DNA of 64,000 nt. Origin: JBBRHQ01 sp963781345 (GTDB lineage: Bacteria; Actinomycetota; Thermoleophilia; Solirubrobacterales; 70-9). This document shows positions 52,332 through 59,948 of the stretch, one piece after another. The stretch covers positions 62,001-126,000 of the forward strand of contig CAWAFQ010000005.1 in assembly GCA_963781345.1 (NCBI GenBank). The letters run 5' to 3'. Position 1 is the first letter of the stretch, and each line of letters starts with the position of its first letter. Below the pieces are notes generated by a model that did no database searches, had not been told where the DNA came from, and saw only the letters and a list, made by a program, of their open reading frames with translations. A program made the translations under genes and the position numbers.

Positions 52332-52376
52332 GCGCCGCTGGCGGCTCTTGTCGGCGACTTCATGGCCACCGGTTGA
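52287..52376. repeat. 45-bp in-frame tandem duplicate over the hydrolase stop
   Basis: The last 45 bases of the hydrolase gene, including the TGA, are repeated directly (52287-52331, 52332-52376) with two mismatches. If the first stop were lost, the second unit would extend the protein in frame by 14 residues. Confidence 0.95.
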
Positions 52377-52397
52377 GCCCGCCGGCGACAAACGAAA

Positions 52398-52425
52398 GCC
52401 GCCGGCCCTCTGCGGGGCCGGCGGC
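52398..52425 (-). terminator. Intrinsic terminator of the acyl-CoA dehydrogenase
   Basis: GCCGCCGGCCC ... GGGCCGGCGGC hairpin, followed on the minus strand by TTTCGTTTG; about 28 bases after the dehydrogenase stop. Confidence 0.8.
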
Positions 52426-52453
52426 TCGGTGAAGCGGGCTGCCTTGTGGGTGC

Positions 52454-53683
52454 CTAGGCGGCGGCCGGCGCCGTCTCGGCGACCTTCTGGTCGGCCTCGC
52501 GCCCCTTGGCCTCGGCCTCGGGGATGGTTTCCTCGATGGTGCGGGGCAACAGCACCTCGCGGGCGATCACCAGGCGCTGGATCTGGCTGGTTCCCTCGTA
52601 GAGCTGCATGATCTTGGCGTCGCGCATCAGCTTCTCGACCGGGTAGTCCTTGATGAAGCCGTAGCCGCCGTAGACCTGGACGGCGTCGGTCGTGACCTCC
52701 ATCGCTGAGTCGGCGGCGAAGCGCTTGGCCTCCGAACAGGCGAGCGTGTTGCGCTTGCCCTGGTCGAGCTGGACGGCCGAGAGCCAGGTCAGCAGCCGGC
52801 CGGCGTCGACCTTGGTCGCCATATCCGCGATCAGGAACTGGATCGCCTGGTGCATTGCGATCGGCACCCCGAACTGGACCCGCTCCTTCGAGTACTCGGA
52901 GGCGAACTCGAACGCCGCGCGGGCGATTCCGACGGCCATCGCGGCGACGCCGGGGCGGGTGCGGTCGAGGGTCATCATCGCCAGCTTGAATCCATGGTTC
53001 TCCTCGCCGAGCAGGTTCTCGGCAGGGACCTCGACCTCGTCGAAGGTGATGGTCGCGGTGTTCGAGGCCCGCTGGCCCATCTTGTCCTCCTTCTTGTCGA
53101 CGGTGACGTTGTCCTGCTTGCCGTCGACGACGAAGGCGCTGATCCCTCGGTGGCCCTGGTCGGGGTCGGTCTTGGCGTAGACCGTGAACCAGTCGGCGTA
53201 GCCGCCGTTGGTGATGAAGCACTTGGAGCCGTTGAGGATGTACTTGTCGCCCTTCTTGACGGCACGCGTCTTCATCCCACTGACGTCGGAGCCGGCATCG
53301 GGCTCGGTCAGGCAGAAGCTGGCGAGCTTCGGCTCCTCGATCAGCATCCCCAGGTACTTCTTCTTGGCCTCCTCGGTACCGCCGATCGCGACCGGGGCGG
53401 AGGCGAGGCCGTTGGCTGCGAGGCTGGTGCCGATGCCCGAGCACCCCCAGCCGAACTCCTCCTCGATCAGGCAGCCGGAGAGGTAGTCGAGGCCGGGGCC
53501 CCCGTAGGCCTCCGGGGTGTGGGTGTTCATCAACCCGACCTCCCAGGCCTTGTCGATGATCTCCTGGGGCCAGGTGCCTTCCTTGTCGTACTCCCAGGCG
53601 ACGGGGCGAATCTCCTTCTCGGCGAAGTTGTGCGCCAACTCGCGCAGGTCCTTCTGCTCGTCGGTCAGAGTGAAGTCAACCAT
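52454..53683 (-). CDS. Acyl-CoA dehydrogenase
   Basis: 409 residues (ATG 53683). LTDEQKDLRELAHNFAEKEI at the start, FCLTEPDAGSDVSGMKTRAV for the FAD/substrate region, ITNGGYADWFTVYAKT, DRTRPGVAAMAVGIARAAFE, and the region of the catalytic glutamate (MQLYEGTSQIQRLVIAREVL). Complete member of the acyl-CoA dehydrogenase family that forms trans-2-enoyl-CoA with electron transfer to ETF. The chain length is not decidable. A likely TetR-type operator lies upstream at 53754-53773. Confidence 0.95.
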   Translation of the reverse strand: MVDFTLTDEQKDLRELAHNFAEKEIRPVAWEYDKEGTWPQEIIDKAWEVGLMNTHTPEAYGGPGLDYLSGCLIEEEFGWGCSGIGTSLAANGLASAPVAIGGTEEAKKKYLGMLIEEPKLASFCLTEPDAGSDVSGMKTRAVKKGDKYILNGSKCFITNGGYADWFTVYAKTDPDQGHRGISAFVVDGKQDNVTVDKKEDKMGQRASNTATITFDEVEVPAENLLGEENHGFKLAMMTLDRTRPGVAAMAVGIARAAFEFASEYSKERVQFGVPIAMHQAIQFLIADMATKVDAGRLLTWLSAVQLDQGKRNTLACSEAKRFAADSAMEVTTDAVQVYGGYGFIKDYPVEKLMRDAKIMQLYEGTSQIQRLVIAREVLLPRTIEETIPEAEAKGREADQKVAETAPAAA

Positions 53684-53753
53684 TGGTGCGAGGCTCCTTT
53701 GTCTCCGTGGATAAGCCGAAATCTGGGGCGGCGCAAGTCGTGAGCCGCCGACC

Positions 53754-53773
53754 GATTGACTAGTCAGTCAATC
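53754..53773. promoter_or_regulatory. Palindromic operator candidate, acyl-CoA dehydrogenase
   Basis: GATTGACT-AGTC-AGTCAATC: two perfect 8-base arms around AGTC, about 70 bases upstream of the dehydrogenase ATG. TGACTnAGTCA-like sites are typical of TetR regulators of fatty-acid catabolism; the regulator is not in this window. Confidence 0.6.
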
Positions 53774-53920
53774 ACCCCAAAGAGTAGCGGATCCGGTTTT
53801 CGGGACAGGTCAGGCGACCCACTATTGGGGATGGCCGACTCCAGGCCTATCAAGGAAAATCCGCCGCAGTCGCCGCAGATACGACCAAGCGAAAACGACA
53901 GCGGCCGGGGGGTCCCAGCG

Positions 53921-54394
53921 ATGAAGTCGATGCGCCCGATTTGCGTAGTCCTTGTGTTGATATCTCTGGTCGCCGCCGCGACGAGCGCCGCCGCGGCCGT
54001 GCCCAGGGCCGGGGACTACCAGGGAACGGTCAACGGCACGCCGGTGACCAACGGCCACAACGAGGGCGAGGGATATTTCACCGTCAAGGTGATCAACGGC
54101 GCCAGAAAGATCGTCCCCTACGGTCCCCTCGCCAAGATCCTGGCCCCCAGCTACTTCAAGTGCCATCAGCTCAACGCCAGCATCGAGGCGCCGAAGATCC
54201 CAGTCGTCGCAGGCGCCTTCAGCTACTCGGGGGCGGCGCCGATCGCGATCAGCGGCCAAACCCGCGTCAATCGCCACATCATCTTCAAGGGCCACTGGAC
54301 GAGTCCGAGCCAGCTGAGCGGCACGACTCGGGTGATCGGGCCGGGTTGCGACAAGACCGTCAAGTGGAAGATGAAGACCCCGCCGCCCTCCTAG
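53921..54394 (+). CDS. Small secreted protein
   Basis: 157 residues from the ATG at 53921. Signal peptide (RPICVVLVLISLVAAATSAA), then a predicted beta-rich domain (GDYQGTVNGTPVTNGHNEGE, FTVKVINGARKIVPYG, RHIIFKGHWTSPSQLSGTTR). Two cysteines (FKCHQL and GPGCDK) could pair. I do not recognise the family beyond 'secreted beta protein of Solirubrobacterales'. Confidence 0.65.
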   Translation: MKSMRPICVVLVLISLVAAATSAAAAVPRAGDYQGTVNGTPVTNGHNEGEGYFTVKVINGARKIVPYGPLAKILAPSYFKCHQLNASIEAPKIPVVAGAFSYSGAAPIAISGQTRVNRHIIFKGHWTSPSQLSGTTRVIGPGCDKTVKWKMKTPPPS

Positions 54395-54454
54395 CTGGCT
54401 GATTCCGAATCCCCGCATCGAGAACTCCGGGCGGGCACCGATTACTCTTGACCC

Positions 54455-54937
54455 GTGTCTCCCCCGCTTGCCACGGCGGCCCTCGACAACGGCAAGATCC
54501 TGATTCTCATTGCCCTCGTCGTGCTGCCGATCGCCGCGATCGCCTTCGCCGGCGCCGGCAAGGCGCTGAAGGACCTCGGCAAGGGCCCTTTCGCGATCGA
54601 GCAGGAGCTGCCGGCACCGCTTGATCTGGGAGGCGGCTCGGGCCCGCCGGTCAGCCCCGCCGTGCGCGAGGCCGAGGTGCGCCAGATGCTCGAGGCCAAG
54701 TCCTACCGCCGGGTGCAGCGGGGAGAGGCGCCGCTCGACATCGAGGCCGAGGTCGAGCGGATGCTGGCCGCGCCCGAACCCGGCGCCGGGATCGGGATGG
54801 ATGCCCAGCTGCGCGAGGAAGTGCGCCAGCTCGTCGTCGCCCGCAACGAGCGGCGGATGCGCAGAGGCCAGGAGCCGCTCGACGTCGAGGCCGAGATCGG
54901 CCGCCAGCTGGCCGACCTCCAGAACCTCGGCCAGTAA
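54455..54937 (+). CDS. Membrane-anchored protein with a duplicated helical unit
   Basis: 160 residues, GTG start. One transmembrane helix (ILILIALVVLPIAAIAFAGA), then an internal duplication of about 34 residues: EAEVRQMLEAKSYRRVQRGE / LDIEAEVERML and EEVRQLVVARNERRMRRGQE / LDVEAEIGRQL. The units look like charged coiled-coil or SHOCT-like helices. Function not recognised. The next region carries a hairpin. Confidence 0.6.
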   Translation: MSPPLATAALDNGKILILIALVVLPIAAIAFAGAGKALKDLGKGPFAIEQELPAPLDLGGGSGPPVSPAVREAEVRQMLEAKSYRRVQRGEAPLDIEAEVERMLAAPEPGAGIGMDAQLREEVRQLVVARNERRMRRGQEPLDVEAEIGRQLADLQNLGQ

Positions 54938-54950
54938 CCCGGCAGCGACC

Positions 54951-55002
54951 GGTCGGCGGTCGAGTCGACGAAAGCGTCCGAACCGCGGACGAATCGCCGA
55001 CC
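54951..55002 (+). terminator. Imperfect hairpin after the gene 54455-54937
   Basis: GGTCGGCG ... CGCCGACC with inner GTCCG-AACCG-CGGAC; contains GACGAAAGCG as in the palindromic element family. Ends 53 bases before the next gene. Confidence 0.5.
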
Positions 55003-55055
55003 CGAACCAGGGGTGCCGGGGCGGCCGGGGCGCCGCCTTTGTAGGATCGGCGCAG

Positions 55056-55394
55056 ATGGCCGGAACACCCGAGGACGACATCTACGAGGTCGAGCAGCTG
55101 CTGGTGGTGCCCGGCACCTACTTCAACCCCCAGACCGAGGTCGTCGTCGTCGTCGACGACTCGGCCTCGCTCGACCAGGAGGTCTTCAACATGGAGGCCT
55201 ATGAGGGGGCGGACTGGGTGCGAATCTCGGACGAGGTCCCGATCGACGAGGACGGCCGCGATCGCCTGCTGGAGAAGTTCCAGACCCACTATCACCCTGG
55301 CAACACCGGCTCCGTCTCCGAGACGGCACTCGAGCAGGGCGACGAGGAGATCGACGAGGACGAGCAGGGCCAGGAGCCCGGGCGCGAGGACTGA
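55056..55394 (+). CDS. Small acidic hypothetical protein
   Basis: 112 residues. The core (DDIYEVEQLLVVPGTYFNPQ, then TEVVVVVDDSASLDQEVFNM, EGADWVRISDEVPIDEDGRD) is alpha/beta, followed by a very acidic disordered tail (EQGDEEIDEDEQGQEPGRED). I recall similar small acidic proteins in Thermoleophilia but no function. The stop precedes bcp by only a few bases, so they are probably one operon. Confidence 0.6.
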   Translation: MAGTPEDDIYEVEQLLVVPGTYFNPQTEVVVVVDDSASLDQEVFNMEAYEGADWVRISDEVPIDEDGRDRLLEKFQTHYHPGNTGSVSETALEQGDEEIDEDEQGQEPGRED

Positions 55395-55399
55395 CCCCG

Positions 55400-55873
55400 A
55401 TGCTCTCGGCGGGCGACTCCGCACCCGACTTCAGCCTCCCCGACCAAGACGGCGCCGAGGTCAGCCTCTCCTCGTTGCGCGGTGAGACGGTCGTCCTCTA
55501 CTTCTACCCCCGCGCCAACACCCCCGGATGCACGACCCAGGCCTGTGGGATCCGCGACCATCGCTCCGAGTACGAGGCGGCCGGTGCGCGCGTGCTAGGC
55601 GTCTCGCCCGACGAGGTCGCGGCGCTGAAGAAGTTCGCCGGCAAGCGCGACCTCGATTTCACCCTTCTCGCCGACGCCGACCACGCCGTTGCCGAGGAGT
55701 ACGGCACCTGGGTCGAGAAGTCGAGGTACGGCAAGAAGTACATGGGCGTGCAGCGCGCGACCTTCATCATCGGCGCCGACGGCAAGATCGCGCGGGTCTT
55801 CCCGAAGGTATCGCCGAAGACCCACGACGAGGTCGTGCTGGCGGCGCTGGCGGAGATGCGGACGGCGAGATGA
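55400..55873 (+). CDS. bcp: Bcp-type thiol peroxidase (peroxiredoxin Q)
   Basis: 157 residues. Peroxidatic Cys in YPRANTPGCTTQACGIRDH, with the resolving Cys five residues later (CTTQAC), as in PrxQ/Bcp enzymes. Also VVLYFYPRA, VLGVSPDEVAALKKFAGK, FTLLADADH, and ATFIIGADGKIARVF near the end. It reduces hydrogen and organic peroxides with thioredoxin. Its stop overlaps the MOSC start (ATGA). Confidence 0.95.
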   Translation: MLSAGDSAPDFSLPDQDGAEVSLSSLRGETVVLYFYPRANTPGCTTQACGIRDHRSEYEAAGARVLGVSPDEVAALKKFAGKRDLDFTLLADADHAVAEEYGTWVEKSRYGKKYMGVQRATFIIGADGKIARVFPKVSPKTHDEVVLAALAEMRTAR

Positions 55874-56355
55874 GCGGCTCGGCCGCAGTGGTGGAGGCGA
55901 TCTTCATCGCCGCCGAGGCCGAGCAGCTGCCGCACCCGGTGGCGGAGGTCGAGGCGCTCAGCGGCCGCGGGCTGCGCGGCGATCGCAACTTCCTCGGCGA
56001 GGGGACCTTTTCCGACGACGCCAAGGAGGGCCGCGACCTGACCCTGATCGAAGCCGAGGCGATAGAGGCCCTGGAGGCGGAGGAGGGAATAGCGCTCGAG
56101 CCCGCCGCCTCGCGCCGAAACGTCCTCACCCGCGGCATCGCCCTCAACGATCTCGTCGGCGAGCGCTTCCGGGTCGGCGAGGTCGAGTGCGTCGGGGTGG
56201 AGCTGTGCGAGCCCTGCAGCCACCTGGAGTCGCTGACCGAGCCGGGCGTGCTTCGCGGCCTGGTGCACCGCGGAGGCCTGCGCGCCGACATCCTCACGGG
56301 CGGCACGATCACGATCGGCGACCCCGTCGAGCCCCTCCCGACGCCCGCCGGCTGA
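55870..56355 (+). CDS. MOSC-domain protein
   Basis: 161 residues. The barrel signature has GRGLRGDRNFLGEGTFSDDA, LTLIEAEAIEALE, RNVLTRGIALNDLVGERFRV, and the cysteine-bearing ELCEPCSHLE with LRGLVHRGGLRADILTGG. MOSC domains carry sulfur on a conserved Cys and bind molybdenum cofactor or pyridoxal partners. It starts inside the bcp stop and is followed closely by an acetyltransferase gene: a three- or four-gene operon. Confidence 0.9.
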   Translation: MSGSAAVVEAIFIAAEAEQLPHPVAEVEALSGRGLRGDRNFLGEGTFSDDAKEGRDLTLIEAEAIEALEAEEGIALEPAASRRNVLTRGIALNDLVGERFRVGEVECVGVELCEPCSHLESLTEPGVLRGLVHRGGLRADILTGGTITIGDPVEPLPTPAG

Positions 56356-56365
56356 ACGACGAGCC

Positions 56366-56905
56366 GTGGGCGAGCCGCGGACACGGCGCCTCGACGCCGA
56401 ACGCCCCCGCGGCGAGGAGCACCTCGAGTTCGTGACCTCGCTCTTCGCCGATCCTGAGATCGCGCGCTGGCACTGGCCCGCCGCACCCGGCGGCGGGGTA
56501 GAAACAGCCGCCCAGTCACGCGAGTTCCACCTCGGCAGCATCTCCCACTGGGAGGAGCACGGCTACGGCTGGTGGCTGTGGCGCGACCGCGAACGCGACG
56601 AGCTCGTCGCCAGGGTCGGCATCGCCTGGACCACGGTCGACGGCGACCCGGCGGTCGAGCTCGGCTGGAGCGTCCCGGTCGCCGACCAGGGCCGCGGCTA
56701 TGCGACCGAGGCCGCGATCGCCTCCCTCGCCCACGCGTTCGCCCACACCGGACTCGACGAGATCGTCACCTTCACCTGGACCGAGAACACGGCCTCGCGG
56801 CGGGTGATGGAGAAGTCCGGCTTCACCTTCGAGCGCGAGATCGACCACGCCGACCTCCCCCACGTCCTCTACTCCGCCCGCCCCGCGACCTGGACGCCCC
56901 CCTAA
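56366..56905 (+). CDS. GNAT acetyltransferase, RimJ/RimL type
   Basis: 179 residues, GTG start. LRHLEFVTSLFADPEIARWH-like N-terminus (EEHLEFVTSLFADPEIARWH), LVARVGIAWTTVDGDPAVEL, GWSVPVADQGRGYATEAAIA (acetyl-CoA loop, Q.RG.A), VTFTWTENTASRRVMEKSGF. This is the RimJ/RimL/Acetyltransf_3 pattern. Acceptor unknown; it may acetylate ribosomal or other protein N-termini or small amines. A long hairpin follows. Confidence 0.9.
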   Translation: MGEPRTRRLDAERPRGEEHLEFVTSLFADPEIARWHWPAAPGGGVETAAQSREFHLGSISHWEEHGYGWWLWRDRERDELVARVGIAWTTVDGDPAVELGWSVPVADQGRGYATEAAIASLAHAFAHTGLDEIVTFTWTENTASRRVMEKSGFTFEREIDHADLPHVLYSARPATWTPP

Positions 56906-56912
56906 CCCCGGC

Positions 56913-56972
56913 GCCGCTGCCGAGACTTCAATCGACCATCACTATGCGGGTCGATTGAACACTCGCAGCGGC
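56913..56972. terminator. Long bidirectional hairpin between convergent genes
   Basis: Inner arms TTCAATCGACC and GGTCGATTGAA (perfect 11 bp, loop ATCACTATGCG), outer arms GCCGCTGCCGAG and CTCGCAGCGGC (one bulge). It sits between the acetyltransferase and the exchanger, both ending here. Confidence 0.8.
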
Positions 56973-56984
56973 GTGCGCGCGGGG

Positions 56985-58124
56985 TCAGGCGTAGAAGAAG
57001 GCGAAGCCGAGCACCAGGTAGACGGCCAGCAGCTGCAGCCCCTCGAACCAGTTCGAGCGGCCGTCCTGGGTGACGAAGTTGGCGATCAGGACGGTCAGCA
57101 GCAGGGCACCGAGCTCGAAGCCGTTGAAGACGAGGGCGAGAGGGTGAGGGCCGATGAAGAAGGATGCGATGACCAGCACCGGGGCGACGAAGAGGGCCAC
57201 CTGCGCGCTTGAGCCGATCGCGATGTTGACCGAGAGGTCCATCTTGTCCTTGCGGGCCACGATCACAGCGACCCAGTGCTCGGCGGCGTTGCCGACGATC
57301 GCGACGACGATCACACCGATGAAGAACTCGGAGAGGCCGACCGCCTCCGAGGCCTCGCTGATCGAGCCGACGAGGATCTCCGACATCACCCCTACCAGGA
57401 CCCCGGCGATCGCCAGCATCGCGACCGAGCGGCGGGCCGACCAGCCCCAGGTCTCCTCCTCGTCGTACTCGGGGTTGAAGAGGCTGCGGTGCGTCTTCAG
57501 CGAGAAGAAGAGGCCGGCCGCATAGGTGGCCATGAGGATCAGCGCGACCGCCAGCGAGAGCTTCTCGACCGTGCCGCCGTAGTTGATCAGCTCGGTGTTT
57601 GGCCCGGGGAGCCCCTGGCCCTCGACCAGCTCGAAGATCGCCGGCATCACCATCGCGGTCGCCGCGAGCATCAGCATCGAAGTCTGGATGCTCGCCCCGC
57701 GGGCGCTGTATCTCTGCTCCTCTCTGTCGATCCCGCCGAGGAACATCGCCGCACCGAGTACGAGCAGGACGTTGCCGATGATCGAGCCGATGATCGATGC
57801 CTTGACGACCTCATGCAGGCCCTGGCCGAGGGCGAAGAGGGCGATGATCAACTCCGGAGCGTTGCCGAAGGTGACGTTGAGCAGGCCCCCGATACCGGGC
57901 CCCGAGCGGGCCGCGAGCTCCTCGGTCGCCCGCCCCATCAGCGCTGCCGTCGGGATGATCCCCAGCGCCGAGACTGCGAACACCGCGCCCGCGGCAGCAT
58001 GCGTGAGCTCGAGGATGACGGCGACCGGGATCAGCGGCACCAGCAGGTAGGGCAGCCCCTGCCCGCTGAGGAAGAACGAGCGGTCGAGCCGCGGCGTGTG
58101 GTCGGTCGGTGGGGTCCCCTCCAT
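56985..58124 (-). CDS. cax: Calcium/proton exchanger (CaCA/Cax family)
   Basis: 379 residues (ATG 58124). Two mirrored repeats with the alpha motifs GLLNVTFGNAPELIIALFAL and FFIGVIVVAIVGNAAEHWVA; eleven helices; an acidic loop (FNPEYDEEETWGWSARRS) between. This is the Cax family that exchanges Ca2+ (or Na+/Mn2+) for H+. The initial 15 residues are polar. The gene faces the acetyltransferase; the GNAT gene behind it is in the same direction. Confidence 0.94.
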   Translation of the reverse strand: MEGTPPTDHTPRLDRSFFLSGQGLPYLLVPLIPVAVILELTHAAAGAVFAVSALGIIPTAALMGRATEELAARSGPGIGGLLNVTFGNAPELIIALFALGQGLHEVVKASIIGSIIGNVLLVLGAAMFLGGIDREEQRYSARGASIQTSMLMLAATAMVMPAIFELVEGQGLPGPNTELINYGGTVEKLSLAVALILMATYAAGLFFSLKTHRSLFNPEYDEEETWGWSARRSVAMLAIAGVLVGVMSEILVGSISEASEAVGLSEFFIGVIVVAIVGNAAEHWVAVIVARKDKMDLSVNIAIGSSAQVALFVAPVLVIASFFIGPHPLALVFNGFELGALLLTVLIANFVTQDGRSNWFEGLQLLAVYLVLGFAFFYA

Positions 58125-58135
58125 CGCTGCGAACC

Positions 58136-58783
58136 CTACGCGGGGTCGTCGGCGTCCGGGGGTCCGGCGGCCCCGGCCTCCCGGCGCATGAACCAGCAGG
58201 GGACCGCCAGCACCTCCTGCTCGGCGATCACCTCGTAGCCGAAGCGCTCGTAGAGACGGACGTTGATCTGCTTGTCGGTCTCGAGGTAGCCAACCTCACC
58301 GGCCTCGTCGAGGTGACGGGTGTACTGATCGAGGATCCGCGATCCGATCCCGCGGCCCTGCAGGTGGGCGTCGACCGCGAACGGGCCGAGGTGCGAATGC
58401 GGCTCGGAGAGGTCGTGCCGCGCCCAGGCTCCCGTCCAGCCCATGACGCGCCCCGCGGTATACGGCCCGAGGGCGAGAACGTGCGGGAGGAAGCGCAGCT
58501 TCTGGCCGGTCCCCGGCTGGCAGGTTCCCGCCGGGGCGACGCCGGTGACACCGAGGATCTTCCCGTCCTGGCGGGCGATCAGCGGAGCCTGCGCGCTCAT
58601 CACCTTGAATAGGCCGGTGAAGATTCCGCGCAGGCCCTTGATCCGCTTCTGCGGGTCCGGGCCGAGCGCGGCGACGTGAATCGGGTTGTCGCGCATCCCC
58701 CGAGCCAGGACCTCGATCGCGTCGGGGAACTCGCCGGCGCGAAGCGGCGAGACCTCGAGCGAGCGCGGGCCAACCGCCGTCAC
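58136..58783 (-). CDS. GNAT acetyltransferase
   Basis: 215 residues, GTG at 58783 (a longer frame upstream is unlikely). VGPRSLEVSPLRAGEFPDAI, then DNPIHVAALGPDPQKRIKGL, ILGVTGVAPAGTCQP, HLGPFAVDAHLQGRGIGSRI (acetyl-CoA loop), GEVGYLETDKQINVRLYERF and a C-terminal strand. Typical GNAT; substrate not decidable. Its 3' end is followed closely by the exchanger gene, so co-transcription is likely. Confidence 0.85.
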   Translation of the reverse strand: MTAVGPRSLEVSPLRAGEFPDAIEVLARGMRDNPIHVAALGPDPQKRIKGLRGIFTGLFKVMSAQAPLIARQDGKILGVTGVAPAGTCQPGTGQKLRFLPHVLALGPYTAGRVMGWTGAWARHDLSEPHSHLGPFAVDAHLQGRGIGSRILDQYTRHLDEAGEVGYLETDKQINVRLYERFGYEVIAEQEVLAVPCWFMRREAGAAGPPDADDPA

Positions 58784-58823
58784 GACAGGGCCTCTACCGC
58801 CGCATACCGCGCCTGCGCCGGAG

Positions 58824-59863
58824 CTATTGCCCGGCGCAGGCCTGTATCTCGGCCTGGGTCGTCGCGCTCTGGAGACACTCGAGCAGGGCCGAGTTGGCCC
58901 CGGAGGGAGCCACCGGCGCTGAACCGGTCGACGGGGCAACGCCCGTCGACGGGGCGACGCCGGTGGAGGCGCCGAGGCCGCCGAGGAAGGGCGCGAGCTG
59001 CTGCAGGAGCGCGTCGAGCGGCTGCGAGCTGGTCGGCGCCGTGATCGTCTGCGGCTCGTTGACACCACTCAGGGTGAGATCGAAGTCGATGCTCACCGAG
59101 TCGCCTCCCGGAGGCGCGATCTCGGCGCTGAAGTCGATCCTGCGCAGGATCTGGTCGTCGACCCCCGAGTAGACGTCGAAGGTCGCGTTCTTGACGCTCT
59201 GCTGGAGCTGGTCGAGCTGCGGGATCGCCGCCTGCAGCTGCTGCAGCTGAGCCTGGGTGGCCCCGCTCGCGGTGCCCTGTGCGACGGCCGACTTGATCGC
59301 GTCGCCGAACTTCGCCGGGTCGACGGTGCCGGAGACATGGATCGTGTTGGTGCCCTCGACGTCGGCCTCACCCTCGTTGGTGACGTCGGTGAGCGAGTTC
59401 TTCAGCCCCGGCAGGGTGCCCTGGCTCTTGGTCTGGGGGGAGGTCTGGCCGAACGCCCTCTGGAGGCCGGCGAACTGCTGGGGGCTGAGCGCGTAGTCGG
59501 TGCCCTGGTAGCCGATGTAGGCGGCGTCGCCGGTCGAGGTCACGCTGCCCTCAAAATCGAGGTTCTGGCCGCCGGCATCGCCGCTCAGCTTGGCGGTCAT
59601 GTCGAACTTGGGAACACCCGGGCCGCTGCTGTCAAAGGGCCCGGAAACGCTGATGTCGAAGGTCCCGCTCTGCGCGCCGCTCGCCTCGATCCGGATCGAG
59701 GCGTCAACCTTGGCGCTGTCGATCGAGCTCTTGCCGGAGAACGTCTGGTCGAGGACCTTCTGCGGGTTGACGTCGCTGCTGCTGCTGCGCCACCGCAGGC
59801 AGCGAACGCGACCACCAGCGCCATCGAGGTCGCGAGCGCGAAGAAGATGCGAAGTCGGGTCAA
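58824..59863 (-). pseudogene. LppX/LprAFG-like lipoprotein, one frameshift
   Basis: TTG start at 59863 with GGAGG five bases upstream. Signal and lipobox (FALATSMALVVAFAACGG) then in the next frame SSSDVNPQKVLDQTF, SSIDSAKVDASIRIEASGAQ and the long LppX-like domain (FDMTAKLSGDAGGQNLDFEG ... IRRIDFSAEIAPPGGDSVSI). One base is missing in the GC repeat near 59788 (GGTGGC-GCAGCAGC); adding one C would restore the frame. LppX/LprG-type lipoproteins carry lipids across the envelope. The C-terminal stretch repeats TGVAPSTG three times. Confidence 0.75.
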
Positions 59864-59948
59864 GGAGCCCTCCAGGGGTTTCGGGATAGCGGTGCCGACC
59901 AGCTCACAGATTAGCCGCGGGCATCACAGTAGCGCTAGGCTCGGTTCG

